A stretch of DNA of 64,000 bases from Progne subis subis (taxonomy: Eukaryota; Chordata; Aves; Passeriformes; Hirundinidae): assembly GCA_022316685.1 (NCBI GenBank), contig JAKJHU010000623.1, forward strand, positions 1 through 64,000, written 5' to 3'. How positions within the stretch are numbered: position 1 is the stretch's first letter; every line of letters starts with the position of its first letter. Below the pieces are notes generated by a model, which saw only the letters and a program-made list of their open reading frames with translations, was not told the DNA's origin and did no database searches. A program made the position numbers and the translations under genes. Positions 41,995-54,656 of this stretch are shown piece after piece.

Positions 41995-43020
41995 GAGGGA
42001 CATCCCAGGACAGGGACATCCCGGGACAGGGACACCCCGGGACAGGGACACCCCGGGACAGGGACATCCCGGGACAGGGACATCCCGGGACAGGGACATC
42101 TCCAGGGGAGGGACATCCTGGGGCAGGGACAACTCGGGACAGGGACATCCCAGGACAGGGACACCCCGGGACAGGGACACCCCGGGACAGGGACATCTCG
42201 GGACAGGGACATCCCGGGACAGGGACACCCCGGGACAGGGACACCCCGGGACAGGGACATCCCGGGACAGGGACATCTCCAGGGGAGGGACATCCCGGGA
42301 CAGGGACATCCCGGGACAGGGACACCCCGGGACAGGGACATCTCGGGACAGGGACATCCCGGGACAGGGACATCCCGGGACAGGGACACCCCGGGACAGG
42401 GCAGGGACATCCCGGGACAGGGACATCCCGGGACAGGGACACCCCGGGACAGGGCAGGGACATCCCGGGACAGGGACATCTCGGGACAGGGACATCCCGG
42501 GACAGGGACACCCCGGGACAGGTCAGGGACATCCTGGGACAGGGACATCCCAGGGCACGGACATCCCGGGACAGGGACATCCCGGGACAGGGACACCCCG
42601 GGACAGGGCAGGGACATCCCGGGACAGGGACATCCCGGGACAGGGACACCCCGGGACAGGGCAGGGACATCCTGGGACAGGGACATCCCGGGGCAGGGAC
42701 AACTCGGGACAGGGACATCCCAGGACAGGGACATCCCCAGGGGAGGGACATCCCGGGACAGGGACACCCCGGGACAGGGACATCCCGGGACAGGGACACC
42801 CCGGGACAGGGACATCCCAGGACAGGGACATCCCCAGGGGAGGGACATCCCGGGACACGGACATCCCGGGACAGGGACACCCCGGGACAGGGACATCCCG
42901 GGACAGGGACATTCCCAGGGGAGGGACACCCCGGGACAGGGACATCCCGGGACACGGACATCCCGGGACAGGGACATCCCGGGACACGGACATCCCGGGA
43001 CAGGGACATTCCCAGGACAA
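41995..43020. repeat. Minisatellite M14, right copy (expanded)
   Basis: Same 16-bp ACAGGGACATCCCGGG unit as 21180-21835 but about 375 bp longer. Gly/Thr/Arg/Asp-rich frames of up to 498 codons here only look collagen-like because of the repeat. Confidence 0.96.
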
Positions 43021-44328
43021 GTTGGGCTGGGACAGGGCTTGGGCCAGTGGGGTTACAGATACCTGATACTTCAGGGGAGGGTCACAGGTGTGGGATGAAC
43101 ATTGGGGGTGACACAGAACATCCCATTTGACCTGGGTCTGGCTGCAGGTGACCTTCAGCTGGTCACAGAACTGTTTTCCCAGACATCCAGTAGCTAGGAC
43201 GTCTCAAACATCAAAACTTACTTTCAATCCTATCTCACCTACAGGTTTCACATTCTCAGAGTCTAAGCAGTCATATTTATAGGGCTTTCTGGCTTCATCC
43301 TCCCCAACACACAGGGAGGAGCTGCCGGGTGTCCCTGCAGGGCCAGGAGATGGATCCAGGATCCCGCTGGATCCCTGCGCCTCAGGATGGTCGGTGGCGA
43401 TTCCAGGAGGGGCAGAACCATCCCCTGAGGATGAGCGTTCCCCAGGGATCCTTCTCGTGTTTGTGGCTGCAGTCAGTGGTGCTCTGGTGCTGTAAATAGC
43501 TCTGCATCCACCACGTGGGGCTCTGGTTTATGGGACCCAGCAAGGAGTAAATCAGATTCTCCCGGTGTGGCTCTCACTGGGCAGGGACACTCTCATAGAG
43601 ACAGGGCTGCCTTGGGCTTGAACTCCGGGGTTTGGGCAGAAAAAGGTTTTATCAAAAGTCAGGAAGAGCACGAAGGAAGTTCAGGGAGGGGAGGAGATGA
43701 TTGAATCAACACGGGGATGCATTTCCCTCTTCCATATGTGCACAGCATGGTTCTGGGCTCCCCCAGCACTCCAAATGTCACTGGATCTTCCTTTTCCTAA
43801 GGAATGAGGCACCAAATAAAGACAAAGGGCGTTTTGTGGGGGTTTTTTTTTTGTGTTGTTTTGGTCCCTTTTTTCAAAGTGTACAAAACAACCTCCGCTC
43901 AGAACCTTGGGAAAAAACGATCCTCTGCCAACAAAGGGAGGATGGGGAGCGAGAGGCGGCAGCAGCAGCGATCGCTTTTGGGGAGGAAAGGCCAGGAAAG
44001 CGGCACAGCAGCAAGATTTGTGCTTATTAAAGACAGCACCAGGCCTCCGGGCAACGTTTATTACACACAGCCACAAAAGCCGGGTGTGGGATTTAGCACT
44101 GCCTGTCGCCGGGAAAAATAACAACTGAGGAGGCTGCGTTTGCTCAGGCAAGGCAAACACCCCTCTGAAATCCCTGCCGGCGTCTGCAGGTGGGGAAAGC
44201 CAGGGGATGCGTTTTCCAGAGGGGCTGTTTGTCAGGAATAAAGGAATAAAGGAATAAAGCAGCTCCTGCTGGGAGCTGCTGCCGCCACGGGAGGGGTCGG
44301 GGTGGGAAGGATCCCTCGAGGGTCACGG
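43021..44328. other. Right-arm partner of 19865-21179
   Basis: Single-copy DNA. Bases 43095-43205 differ from the left arm at many sites, including four substitutions within nine bases (43193-43201) and several small indels, far above the rest of the arms. Confidence 0.6.
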
Positions 44329-44628
44329 TGTGGGGACGGTCGCGACACACAGGGTGACACCGCGCTGTTCGGAGGCTCTTTATTGCGGCCCCACGCTCTC
44401 TTTTATACAGTTTTTAACAAACTCCTCATGGTTTATGGCTTTCTTGTTAATTATTCTGTTGGTTAGTGAAAGGTGTTTTGCTCGTCCATCAAATCCATCT
44501 ATTCTCGGATTGTTCCCATGTTTCCTTCGGCGATTCTCACGGCACAGATCCCTTGTTATTACAGGGGCACTGGTTTCCCTCCCTCAGAAGGGATTGTTGT
44601 GTTGGAGGAACTCCTCATTCCCAGAACA
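44329..44628 (-). mobile_element. LTR-B-like segment, right copy
   Basis: Reverse complement of 19565-19864 with the TATA and AATAAA signals retained. One visible change is CACGCTGT to CGCGCTGT near the U5 end. Confidence 0.55.
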
Positions 44629-44697
44629 GCTTCAGGTGGGAGCTCACGGATTGCAGCGAGCTGCACTTGGGGGAAGGACAGGCCAGCTTTCCACCCT

Positions 44698-45185
44698 TGA
44701 GAGGAATGACAGATTTGTGTTCACAGACAAGCCCTGGGTCTGCTGGTGGATAAAACCAGCGCTGAGAGATGAGAGAAACCATGGGAAGGATTCCACTGAT
44801 GGGTGAATGGAAAAGAAGAAATTTGCCTTTACAAACAAACCGTAGGTTTGTTTGTAAATGAAATTGGATATTGAAAGATGAAAGTAACGATGAGGAAAAA
44901 CCCATAAATCCCATAAAAATTAAAAATTAAGGGGGTTATACATTAAAGGGGGAATCAGGCATTTTGGGAAGTCTGTGCCTCTCAAGTACCTCAGCCCATG
45001 GGGAAAGAGAGAGGGAAATGCGGCCGGGAAATTGGGATAAAAAGGAGGCTGAGTCCTCCAAAAAACTGAGAGACCCCAGGGGAAATGCCCCATGGCCTCT
45101 CCCTTTATTCCAATAAAGTAAAAGCACTCCTCTGTCTCCTTCTTGGACATCAACCTCTGGTGTTCGTGGGTTAATTTTCCTAACA
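44698..45185 (+). mobile_element. LTR-A, right copy
   Basis: Same 488-bp element as 19008-19495 with TGAGAGG and CCTAACA ends. A few substitutions and short indels separate it from the left copy. No target-site duplication is seen. Confidence 0.8.
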
Positions 45186-45207
45186 TAACTAGGATTCCTA
45201 CAGGCTC

Positions 45208-45477
45208 AGTGCCCTGCGTGCTCCAGGCAGGGATGATGGAACCAGGGCGTGTTCAGGCTGGAAAAGCGCCCTCAGGCCACAGAGACCAACCATCCCCCAG
45301 CAGGAATATTCCCAAAATCCAGCCAGAGCCTCCCCTGGCCCAGCCTGAGGCCGTTCCCTCTGCTCCTGTCCCTGTTCCCTGGGAGAAGATCCCAAATCCC
45401 CCCGGCTGTCCCCTCCTGTCAGGAGCTGTGCAGAGCCAAAGTGTTCCCCCTGAGCCTCCTTTTCTCCAGGCTGAGAA
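45208..45477 (-). mobile_element. CR1 fragment, right copy
   Basis: Reverse complement of 18716-18985, with GGGAGCAGATC changed to GGGAGAAGATC near 45380. Confidence 0.87.
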
Positions 45478-45655
45478 AATAATATCAGAAATAATTATTG
45501 TGATAATAAAATAAACAATAATTTATTATTAAATTAAATTATTATAATATCAAATCATGATAATATTAAATATACTTGATAATATTATCGATATAACATA
45601 ATAATATAGTTTATTATATTATCAATACATGTGTACAATATTTACATGATTTAAC
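45478..45655. repeat. AT-rich tract, right copy
   Basis: Partner of 18540-18715, nearly identical despite being simple sequence. Confidence 0.85.
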
Positions 45656-46829
45656 CCCCTGCAGGCCAAGCTACTCAAACCTCATTTTCCTTGTCCCCAC
45701 TGAGACCCTGGAGCACCCAGCCCCACCGGTCTGTCTGTAAAATCCGTTTGCAAAGATCCCTGGTGGGAGAAACTGCACAATCCATTTAACCCTCGGCCAG
45801 TTTCACCCTCCGTAAGCATTTGAGTCCAAGTAAGGATGATTTATTAGAGAGGATCCTGGGGTAAAGGTGATGATGAAACGTTCCTGGGCACCTTGCCCTC
45901 CTCCAGAATTTAACACACCAAGTGCCTTCTGCCTTTTTCTTGGGGTGCGTGAGCTCGGAGCTGAGGATCCTGCACGGGACACAGACGGTTAAACGTGTGC
46001 GGGGCACGGCGGCGGATAAACAGATAAATAACCACGAGGAATTCTTTAATCTCTCTTTGAGGCAGCCTCCTTTGCTCTCCATGTATTAATTAAAGCGTGA
46101 CCCCGTCTGCTGAGCTTATCTGTACAAAGTCAGGACTGTTCATATTCCTCTTTTTCCTGCTCCCTTTTCTTGGCCTTGCAGCCCGGGCACGGCTGAACCA
46201 ATTAAGTGGCTGGAGTACAAGGTTTATTATGCCTGCTCACAATTAAATCCTTCAGCACCCAGTAATGAGGCACCTTAAAATGCAAGAGGGTGGGCAGGTG
46301 CCATCCATCAAAATGCAGCCAGCCCCGAAACTCTCTTTCAGGGTTTATTGGGGCTGTGAAGCCGGAGAGGAGCAGCAGTGAGCGGAATAGAAACCCCCCT
46401 GATTAAATTCCCTCGGTTTCCTCTCCCTTGGGCAGGGCAAGGGAATCCAGGCTGCACTCCGGGAAAACCAAAGGGAATTCCAGGAGGATTTCACCACGCT
46501 GGAGCCTGGAGCCGGCGCTGCTCCCCGCAGTGAGCAGCCTGGTGTCCATGGGAAGGGTTAAATAAATCCCACAACTGCAGAGTTTGAGTGTTGTGGACAA
46601 ATGTCTGAGACCGTGTGTTTCGGGTTTGCACTCACGAACCGGAGGAGGGATACCAGGACACCCTGGGAATGCTGCAGCGCCGTGCCTGGGAGCGTTCCAG
46701 GCACTCCCGGGGATTCCGAGGCCGAGCAGGGATCCCACAAACCCCGGGTTCCAGCTGGGCTCTGTCCCTCGGGGCTGCCCGAACCCGGGGGGGACCGTGC
46801 CCTGCTCAGCACCGCTGTGCCCACGGGCG
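45656..46829. other. Right-arm partner of 17361-18539
   Basis: Single-copy DNA with the same candidate conserved non-coding interval (about 45770-46310). No gene recognised. Confidence 0.4.
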
Positions 46830-47378
46830 CTGCCAGATTTTTGGGCTCGGCAGATTTTCAGGACTGGTACATTTTCTGGGTTGGCAGATTTTCAGGATCG
46901 GTAGATTTTCGTGGTTGGCATTTTTGGGGGTCGGCAGATTTCTGGATCAGCAGATTTTTGGGGTTGGAAGATTTTCAGGGTTGGCAGATTTTCGGGATCT
47001 GCAGGTTTTCGGGGTTGGCAGATTTTTGGTCTCAGCAGATTTTTAGGTCAGCACATTTTGGGGATCAGCAGATTTTCAGGGCTGGCACATTTTTGGGGTC
47101 GGCAGATTTCTGGGATCAGCAGATTTTTGGGGTTGGAAGATTTTCAGGGTTGGCAGACTTTCGGGATCTGCAGGTTTTCAGGGTTGGCAGATTTTCAGAG
47201 TAGTCAGATTTTTGGGCTCAGCACATTTTTGGGTTCAGCACATTTTTGGGCTCAGCAGATTTTTGAGGCTGGCAGATTTTTGGGGCTGGCAGATTTTTGG
47301 GCTCAGCACATTTTTGGGCTCAGCAGATTTTCGAGGCTGGCAGATTTTTGGGGCTGGCAGATTTTGGGGTTCCAGCTC
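46830..47378. repeat. Minisatellite M13, right copy
   Basis: 17-bp GCAGATTTTTGGGGTTG-type units. It is one unit shorter than the left copy. Confidence 0.94.
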
Positions 47379-47718
47379 GGAGGTGCCATCAGCAGCTCAG
47401 CCCTTCAGGGGTCCCCCCAGCCTCGAAGGTGTCCCTGCCCTCAGTTCGTTCACTTCCCTCCTCAAGCTCCTCTCTCCCGGCGGGGCTGGGATCGGCTCCT
47501 GCCTCTCCTTGGGAATTCCGGGCGGGCCGGCAGCGGCCGGGGGTGTCCCCAAATCGCGGTGACCCCAACAGTGGCTGCAGTGCTGAGCCCAGCCCGCAGC
47601 CAGCTCCGGCCCCTGGCCACGGGGGCTCGGGACAGCCCGGATCCCTTCGGGCGGGTGAAGGGAGGGACGAGGAAAACCCCAGGATCGGCATCGATGTCTC
47701 CCACAGGTCTGGATAAAT
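47379..47718. other. Right-arm partner of 16456-16799
   Basis: Unique GC-rich DNA of the same length as on the left. Nothing recognised. Confidence 0.4.
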
Positions 47719-48168
47719 CCCAGCTCCCGCTCCAGCAGCTCGGGCACCGGGATATTCCCGGGATATTCCCGATCCCAGCTCCCGCTCCAGCAGCTCGGGC
47801 ACCGGGATATTCCCGGGATATTCCTGATCCCAACTCCCGCTCCAGCAGCACAGGCACCGGGATATTCCCGGGATATTCCTGATCCCAACTCCCGCTCCAG
47901 CAGCACAGGCACCGGGATATTCCTGGGATATTCCTGATCCCAACTCCCGCTCAGCAGCACAGGCACCGGGATATTCCCGGGATATTCCTGATCCCAACTC
48001 CCGCTCCAGCAGTGCCGGCGCAGGGATTATTCCCGGGATATTCCCGATCCCAGCTCCCGCTCAGCAGTACAGGCACTGGGATATTCCCGGGATATTCCCG
48101 TTCCAGCTCCCACTCCAGCAGCTCGGGCACCCGGATATTCCCGGGATATTTCTGGGATATTCCAGGGA
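47719..48168. repeat. Minisatellite M12, right copy (contracted)
   Basis: About eight GGGATATTCCCGGGATATTC units against about 13 on the left, 272 bp shorter. Confidence 0.95.
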
Positions 48169-48631
48169 TCTTCCCATCCCGTCTCCCCGCTCCCACCCCC
48201 GGCAGCCGCGGTTCCGCCCCAGGTGAAGGGTTCGGGAGCGTTCCAGCGCTCCCGAGGTGTTCTCGGGCCCTTTGGAGATGGGAGCGGCTTCCTGAGCCGT
48301 GTTTTTCCACGGTTATTCTCCTGCCACAGGAGCGTTCCCAGCGGGAGCTTCGCCGTGGCGGCGTTGCCGTGGGAACGCGGCGGATGCGGGGATGCTTTAG
48401 GCGGGGTCTCTGTGCCTGAGCTCGGGTTTGCGGCACGGGCGGACCCGGTACCAGCTCTGCTTCCCTCGGGCAGCGCCTCCTTCCTCCCCGGAGCTCCCCC
48501 CGGAGCCGCCTTGCAGGGATTCATGGATAACCAGGACGCCTCGGTCCTGCTTTTCCAGCTGCTTTTCCTCCGGGATTTTCCTGGTCAGCTTTGCTCGTGC
48601 CAGCTGAACTGCTGCGCTCGGCAGGATCCCA
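48169..48631. other. Right-arm partner of 15271-15734
   Basis: CpG-rich single-copy DNA, nothing recognised. Confidence 0.4.
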
Positions 48632-48817
48632 GGATCCCGGACTGGGCTGGGAGGATCAAATCCCATCCAGTGCCACCTCCCGCTGTCCCAGGCTGCTCCA
48701 AACCCGGCCCAGCCCGGCCCTGGGCACTGCCAAGGATCCAGGGGCAGCCACAGCTGCTCTGGGAATTCCAGCCCAGCCCCTCCTCACCCTCCCAGGGAAC
48801 GATTCCTTCCCAAAATC
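48632..48817 (-). mobile_element. CR1 fragment, right copy
   Basis: Reverse complement of 15085-15270 with the CAGTGCCACCTCCCGCTGTC block. Confidence 0.85.
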
Positions 48818-49583
48818 CCATCCATCCCTGCCCACCCGCTGTGGGAATTCTCTCCTTTTAGTCCTCAGGCTGGAATGTCGCCATCCCCAGGGATGTCACA
48901 GCTCAGCCCCGCAGGGTTCCCCCCACAGGATCCTCCAGGGCTTTTCCCAGGCTGAAGGATTGTTCCTTTCTTACCAACAAACAGCGAGGTGCAGGAAAAT
49001 CCCGCCAGGAATTCGCCTGCAGGAGCTGCAGCACAAGAGGGACGTTCGCTCAGGGCAGCTGGCAGTTCACTACGGAAAATTTGGTCATTCCTCTTTCTCT
49101 TTCCCCGAATAAAGTCACTTATTGTGACATAAACACACTTCCCTCCCTCAAGAAGAAAAGGTAAGAGTTAGGAACAATACAGCCAAAATGTTTTATTTGG
49201 GCAATACAAATACAATCAAATCAAAAATATCACAGATTTTCATACATTAGTAAGAAGTTACTGTACACTTGAACGGTTGCCTTTTTTTTTCTTTTTTTTT
49301 CTTTTTTTTTTTTTTTTTTTACAGCTAAACAAAGCTTTACCTTTATTAAAATGTAATTTTTCCTCTCACATAAAATATACACTTTGCACCGACGTTATTT
49401 ATTTTACACGGGACACCTCTGTGGGGGAAGAACAGCTCACGAACAACGCACGACAGGGCCCCCTCCTGCACCCCACACACGAGCACGGCGAAGCGAGACA
49501 CACGGCTGCTCCCGCGGGCAGCGGGAACTCGGCTGCATCCTGAACCCTGGGCACCGCCGCGGCCGGCCTGGATCCTGCGCCGG
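48818..49583 (-). other. 3'-UTR-like segment, right copy, and flanking unique DNA
   Basis: The AATAAA signals of 14542 and 14705 are present in reverse complement. The homopolymer is 39 bp here (49282-49320) and carries two C interruptions absent on the left, a 13-bp difference. No transcript recognised. Confidence 0.4.
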
Positions 49584-50388
49584 GCGTTTGGGATCGGCGG
49601 GTTTTTGGGGTCGACGGGGTTTTTGGGGTTGGTGTGGTTTAGGGGGTTGGCGGGTTTTTGGGATCAGCGGGGTTTTGGGGTCGGCGGGTTTTGGGATCGG
49701 CGGGTTTTTGGGATCGGCGGGGTTTTTGGGGTCGGTGTGGTTTAGGGGGTTGGCGGGTTTTTGGGGTCGGCGGGTTTTGGGATCGGCGGGGTTTTTGGGG
49801 TTGGTGTGGTTTTTGGGGTCAGCGGGTTTTTGGGGTCAGCAGGTTTTTGGGGTGAGCGGGTTTTTGGGATCGGCGGGGTTTTTGGGGTCGGTGTGGTTTA
49901 GGGGGTTGGCGCATTTTTGGGATCGGCGGGGTTTTTGGGGTTGGTGTGGTTTTTGGGGTCAGCGGGTTTTTGGGGTCAGCAGGTTTTTGGGGTCAGCGGG
50001 TTTTTGGGATCGGCGAGGTTTTTGGGGTTGGTGTGGTTTAGGGGGTTGGCGGGTTTTTGGGATCGGCGGGGTTTTGGGGTCGGCGGGTTTTGGGATCGGC
50101 GGGGTTTTGGGATCAGCGGGGTTTTTGGATTGGCGGGGCTTTTGGGTCGATGGGTTCTTGTGGTCAGTGGGTTTTTGGGATCGGCTGGTTTTTGGGATCG
50201 GCAGGTTTTTGGGATCGGCAGGTTTTCGGCATTGGCAGGTTTTGGGGATTGGCTGGGTTTTGGGGTTGGCAGGTTTTTGAGGTTGGCGGGTTTTTGGGGT
50301 TGGCGGGTTTTTGAGGTTGGTGGGTTTTTGGGGTTGGTGGGTTTTTGATGTTGGCAGGTTTTTGCGATTGGCGGGTGTTTGGGATCAG
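49584..50388. repeat. Minisatellite M11, right copy
   Basis: (GGGGTCGGCGGGTTTTT)-type units on the plus strand, 54 bp longer than the left copy, with strong quadruplex potential on this strand. Confidence 0.95.
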
Positions 50389-51084
50389 CGGGTTTTTGGG
50401 CTCAGAAGAAGGGACTTTGGGGTAGGGGCAAGCGCGGCTCTGGTGGCTCTTCCTGTGGTTCAGCGGCCAGGAAAGCCCTCCTGGGATGTTCCTGATGTCG
50501 GGGCGGGGGGTTTGGGGTGTTACACCACGGGGGGGTGATTCTACAGCTGCCCTGATTCCAGCGGAATTCCGGATCCACGGGGATCGGCGGAGGCGTTGCC
50601 ACGCAGAGCAGGCGGCGCCCCGCGGCAGGGCTGGGTGCCCCGGCACCGGGACGGGCCCAAGGAGGGGTGGAAGCGCGATCCCGAACGAGCCTGCCTTGAT
50701 CCGGAGCGGGAACGGCTCCGGGTCAGCGCGAGGCTCCGTGGGAGCCCCACCAGGAACCGCTCCCTCGGGACGGTTTTGGGATTGGATTTGGAGAAGAGAT
50801 CCGATAAATGCACTCATCCCTACGGGCTGCAGGGAAACCTGGAATGGCTCTGGACTCTGTCAGCCTCGGGTTAAACGAGTTAAAGGGACGGAGGGAAAGG
50901 AAACGTCACTGTGGTTTAATCCTGGGAGGAGTTCTGCTCTTAACCTAAGGAAAAACTCCTGGGAAAGGGATTTTCCTCCCTGCCCGTTGTACGGCAGTGA
51001 GGGGACAAGGGAGTCAACGAGCGGCTTTGGAAAAATCTCCGTGTGTTTTGAAGAGGGTTTTTATGGAAGTGCAAGGAGGGAGAT
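50389..51084. other. Right-arm partner of 12858-13554
   Basis: Single-copy GC-rich DNA, nothing recognised. Confidence 0.4.
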
Positions 51085-51525
51085 GTGTGGGACATGGACA
51101 CAGACACTCTGCGTGCAGCAGCGTTGTGTTTGCAACGCTCTGCCTTGGCTAGAGACCCCCCAGAAATACACCAGCCGCTTCCTGAGGGCTTGGAGGGGTT
51201 GGGAATGTCAGCCCAGGCCTGGGATCTCAAGGTGCCTCTTGTGGGAAGTGGATTTGCAGTGGATTCTCCAAGCCTGACAGAAGGCTCACGTCTGTGTGCG
51301 TCTGTGTGCGAGCTCCGAGATGAGGTGTGCTGGCTGAGAAAGGCCATGGAACAGAGAAGACATCGCTGGGAGAGAAATCGCCTCTACCAAGACCCACGTG
51401 GAGCATTTTTACATGATCGGCTTAGAAGCATCAGCAGCACTGCGTGGCAAAAGCCGACAGGCCAAAAAACGCTCATAATGACTTGTAATGAGGGAATGGT
51501 TCGGCTTCTGATTGTGGGGGCGTGA
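51085..51525 (+). pseudogene. Truncated partner of the 12309-12857 reading frame
   Basis: The frame matches the left-arm 182-codon frame for about 145 codons, then stops because GGGGG stands where the left arm has six of the same base. It has one further coding change in the first part. A frame broken by a homopolymer indel in one of two near-identical copies is more consistent with non-coding or decayed sequence, or with a sequencing error, than with a maintained gene. Confidence 0.3.
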
Positions 51526-52140
51526 ATTGTGACATCCGCACCGTCTCACCCTTCTCAATGAGACTGAAAATAGATCAAAATCTTTTAAAATGCCTCTCAA
51601 GAGCCCTGTCTCTAGGTCAGAAAAAGAGATAATCAGGCTCTCAGACCCCAGCTCCTCTTTCTGGTCCCGTCCTGCTGCCCGGTTGGCTTCCCACAGAAAC
51701 ACCCTCCCTGCCTGAGGCATCCCTGCCTGCTAGAATTCCACAGGGACATGGGAATGGGGCTTGCTCCTCTTCCAAAAACTCCTGCCATCCTCAGGAATAA
51801 GGCATCCGTTGAGTTTAGTTACTGTAAACCACTGTTTGAAAAACGAGAATCCTCACCACGTCCTGGCATCCGGAGGGGATTCATTTAGAAATGGATAAAA
51901 AAGAGTAAAAGATACGTATTTTACATATATAATTATCCTTTGCTAATCGTAACACAACGTACAATCTGCAACCTGATTTGGGAATAAAATACAATCCTGG
52001 ACAGAAACAGAGGGGTCGGAGGGAAAAGGGAATCGACATCTCCCGTTGTTTGTGCATTTACTGGGTTAAATGGCTTTGTCCTCTCTGGGCTGGGGAACCC
52101 CTCAGGGGTTCTGCACCCCCAGGATCCTCCCACGGAGCCA
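51526..52140. other. Right-arm partner of 11801-12415
   Basis: Unique DNA with the AT-rich core (ACATATATAATTATCC). Nothing recognised. Confidence 0.4.
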
Positions 52141-52858
52141 AATCCTCACTGGGAATGGGGATCAAATCCTTACTGGAATGGGGATCAAATCCTTATTGGA
52201 GTGAGGATCAAATCCTTACTGGAGTGAGGATCAAATCCTTATTGGAGTGGGGATCAAATCCTTATTGGAATGGGGATCAAATCCTTATTGGAGTGAGGAT
52301 CAAATCCTTACTGGAATGGGGATCAAATCCTTACTGGGAATGAAGATCAAATCCTTACTGGAGTGAGGACCAAATCCTTACTGGGAATGAAGATCAAATC
52401 TTTACTGGAATAGGGATCAAATCCTTTCTGCAGGGAGGATCGAATCCTTACTGGGAATGGGGATCAAATCCTTACTGGGATTCAAGATCAAATCTTTACT
52501 GGAATGGGGATCAAATCCTTACTGGAATAGGGATCAAATCCTTACTGGAGTGAGGATCAAATCCTTACTGGAATGCGGATCAAATCCTCACTGGGAATGA
52601 GGATCAAATCCTTACTGGGAGTGAAGATCAAATCCTTATTGGAATGGGGATCAAATCCTTCCTGGAGGGAGGATCGAATCCTTACAGGAATGAGGCTCAA
52701 ATCTTTACTGGGAATGAGGATGAGCTCTCCCTGGGGATGAGGATCAAATCCTTACTGGAATGAGGATGAAGCCCTCCCTGGGGATGAGGATCAAATCCTT
52801 ACTGGAATGAGGATGAAGCCCTCCCTGGGGATGAGGATCAAACCTTCCCTGAGGATGC
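52141..52858. repeat. Minisatellite M10, right copy
   Basis: 23-bp GGATCAAATCCTTACTGGAA-type units, 47 bp longer than the left copy. Confidence 0.95.
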
Positions 52859-53346
52859 GCCCTCCCTGGGAGCCAGCCCCGTGCTGGATTTTTGGGCTGT
52901 CAGAGGGATGGCCGCACATGGAAGGAGCTCCCAGCCCTGGCTTGGGTTGGATGAGGAATTCCCAGCCCCAGGTGCCTCTGGAGCCGAGGTGGGAGCTGGC
53001 CCTGCTCCATCAGCCCTGCCAGGAGCTCTGGGAACGTGCTTCTGCTGCTGACTGATGGAGTTTAAGTGGAATTTGATGCAGTTGGAGCGGCTCCAGCCGT
53101 GGGAATGGATTTCTGCAGTAGTGCAGGGGTGACCAGGGCACTGCCAGGGATTTGATTTCCTTGGATTCGCTCGGCTTGTGCTGCTGTCAGCTCAAACAAG
53201 CCAGGAGACAAATACAGGAGCTGATCTTTCCAAACAGAAAACGGATGTTGAGCTGGAAGAGGGAATTTTGGCAGGGATGGGTGGCGGTCATCGCCTGGAG
53301 TGTGATGAAATGATGGCTCTGGAATTGCGAGAATTGCACATTTTGC
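52859..53346. other. Right-arm partner of 10641-11129
   Basis: Unique DNA, nothing recognised. Confidence 0.4.
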
Positions 53347-53526
53347 AGAAACACTTCCAGGCTGATTATCCAGAGCAGCTGTGGCTGCCCCTGGATCCCT
53401 GGCAGTGTCCGAGGCCAGGCTGGACAGGGCTTGGAGCAGCCTGGGACAGTGGGAGGAGCAGGGAAGAGGAACTGGATGTGCTTTGAGGTCCCCCCCAACC
53501 CAAAGCATCCCATGATTTTATGATTC
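53347..53526 (+). mobile_element. CR1 fragment with 3' tail, right copy
   Basis: Sense CR1 ending AACCCAAAGCATCCCATGAT followed by TTTATGATTC, the CR1 tail octamer. Confidence 0.88.
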
Positions 53527-54426
53527 TTCCTGGATTTATGATGAATTCAGGCAAGAATTCACCTGTGAGGAAGCTGCCTGTGCTCCACAGGACTTGGCTC
53601 TGCTTTTCCCTGGTGCTGCTGGTTTTCCTGGGATAACCCAGGAGCGCTCGAGGCTCCCGTTCGCCCTCAGCTCGGTGCTCACAGACCTGCAGCTCACCAG
53701 GAGTCAGCTCTCAGGGCTTCAGCCCCATCATTAATAAAATCAGGATAAATTCATTCAGCTAAGCTGTGGTTTGGGACATTCTATAAAAACGTTTGGTTTG
53801 TTTTTTCTTTTAGCATATCTGTGGCTTATTTTATATTTGGGACTGAGCGTCCCAGGTGTCCTTGCTTTCCTTGGATCGCCGGTGTGGCTCTCGCTCAGCT
53901 TTGGAAACATTCTGGAATTGTTTAGGATCACCTGGCCTTTTCCACTGTCAAACCCCTCCCGTCTGCAGGTTGGTTTTATTCCTTCCCCGATCCCACTGAA
54001 TGGTTCTGCCTGGCTTTCTCTAGGAAATGAGGAGCGAAGACAAATATTTGCTGTGAATGAAGACAGAAATTGGTGAGTCAACAGCCAGGGCCGGCCCTCC
54101 CTCTCTGCCGCACAAACCCAGCGGGGTTTGCTTTGTCTAAACCGCCGAGGTCTGCACCTCTCTGCTCCCGTGTTTATTTTAATCAGAGCATCTGCTGCTC
54201 GTGGGCGGCTGGGCCTCGCCGCACACGTGTCAAACCCGGCAGGTTTGCGTTTTTCGGGAGGGGTTTGGGCTGGATTCACCTCAGCCGTTTGTTCCGCCAG
54301 GAAAGGAACGCCGGGCTCCTGCCAAAGGGCTTTTTTAGCGCTTCGGAGGTGGGAATGAATGGGAAATGTCGGCTTTCACTCATCAGCCTTCTGCAAAACG
54401 AATCCAGCTTTTCCACGGCAGTGTGA
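53527..54426. other. Right-arm partner of 9561-10460
   Basis: Unique DNA with a few substitutions relative to the left arm (for example CATATCTGTGGCTTATTTTA against a CATATCTGTAGTTTATTTTA version). No gene recognised. Confidence 0.4.
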
Positions 54427-54517
54427 TGGGATGGTTGGAATCGCTGACCCTGGAGGCCTTTTCCAGCCCAGTGACGGTGATCATAGTCATCTGTGTGACT
54501 GTGGATCACAGGGAAGC
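54427..54517 (+). mobile_element. CR1 3' terminal fragment, right copy
   Basis: Sense partner of 9478-9560, 8 bp longer because of a GATCATAGTCATC segment. Confidence 0.7.
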
Positions 54518-54656
54518 CCAGGGGTGGGGCTGCAGCCATCCCACAGGGAATGCTCCCGTGGCTTCCCTGCTCTGGCTTTAAGCTGGTTCTAACAAACAAA
54601 CCCTGCCTAAAGTGCCATTTCCTCGGAGCCCTGCTCTGGGCTGTGCTGCATCCCCG

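Noticed and set aside
41634..43130. 498-codon Gly/Thr/Arg-rich frame resembling collagen
   Set aside because: A 16-bp repeat without stop codons cycles through three frames. The left copy gives a different length and the unit order varies freely.
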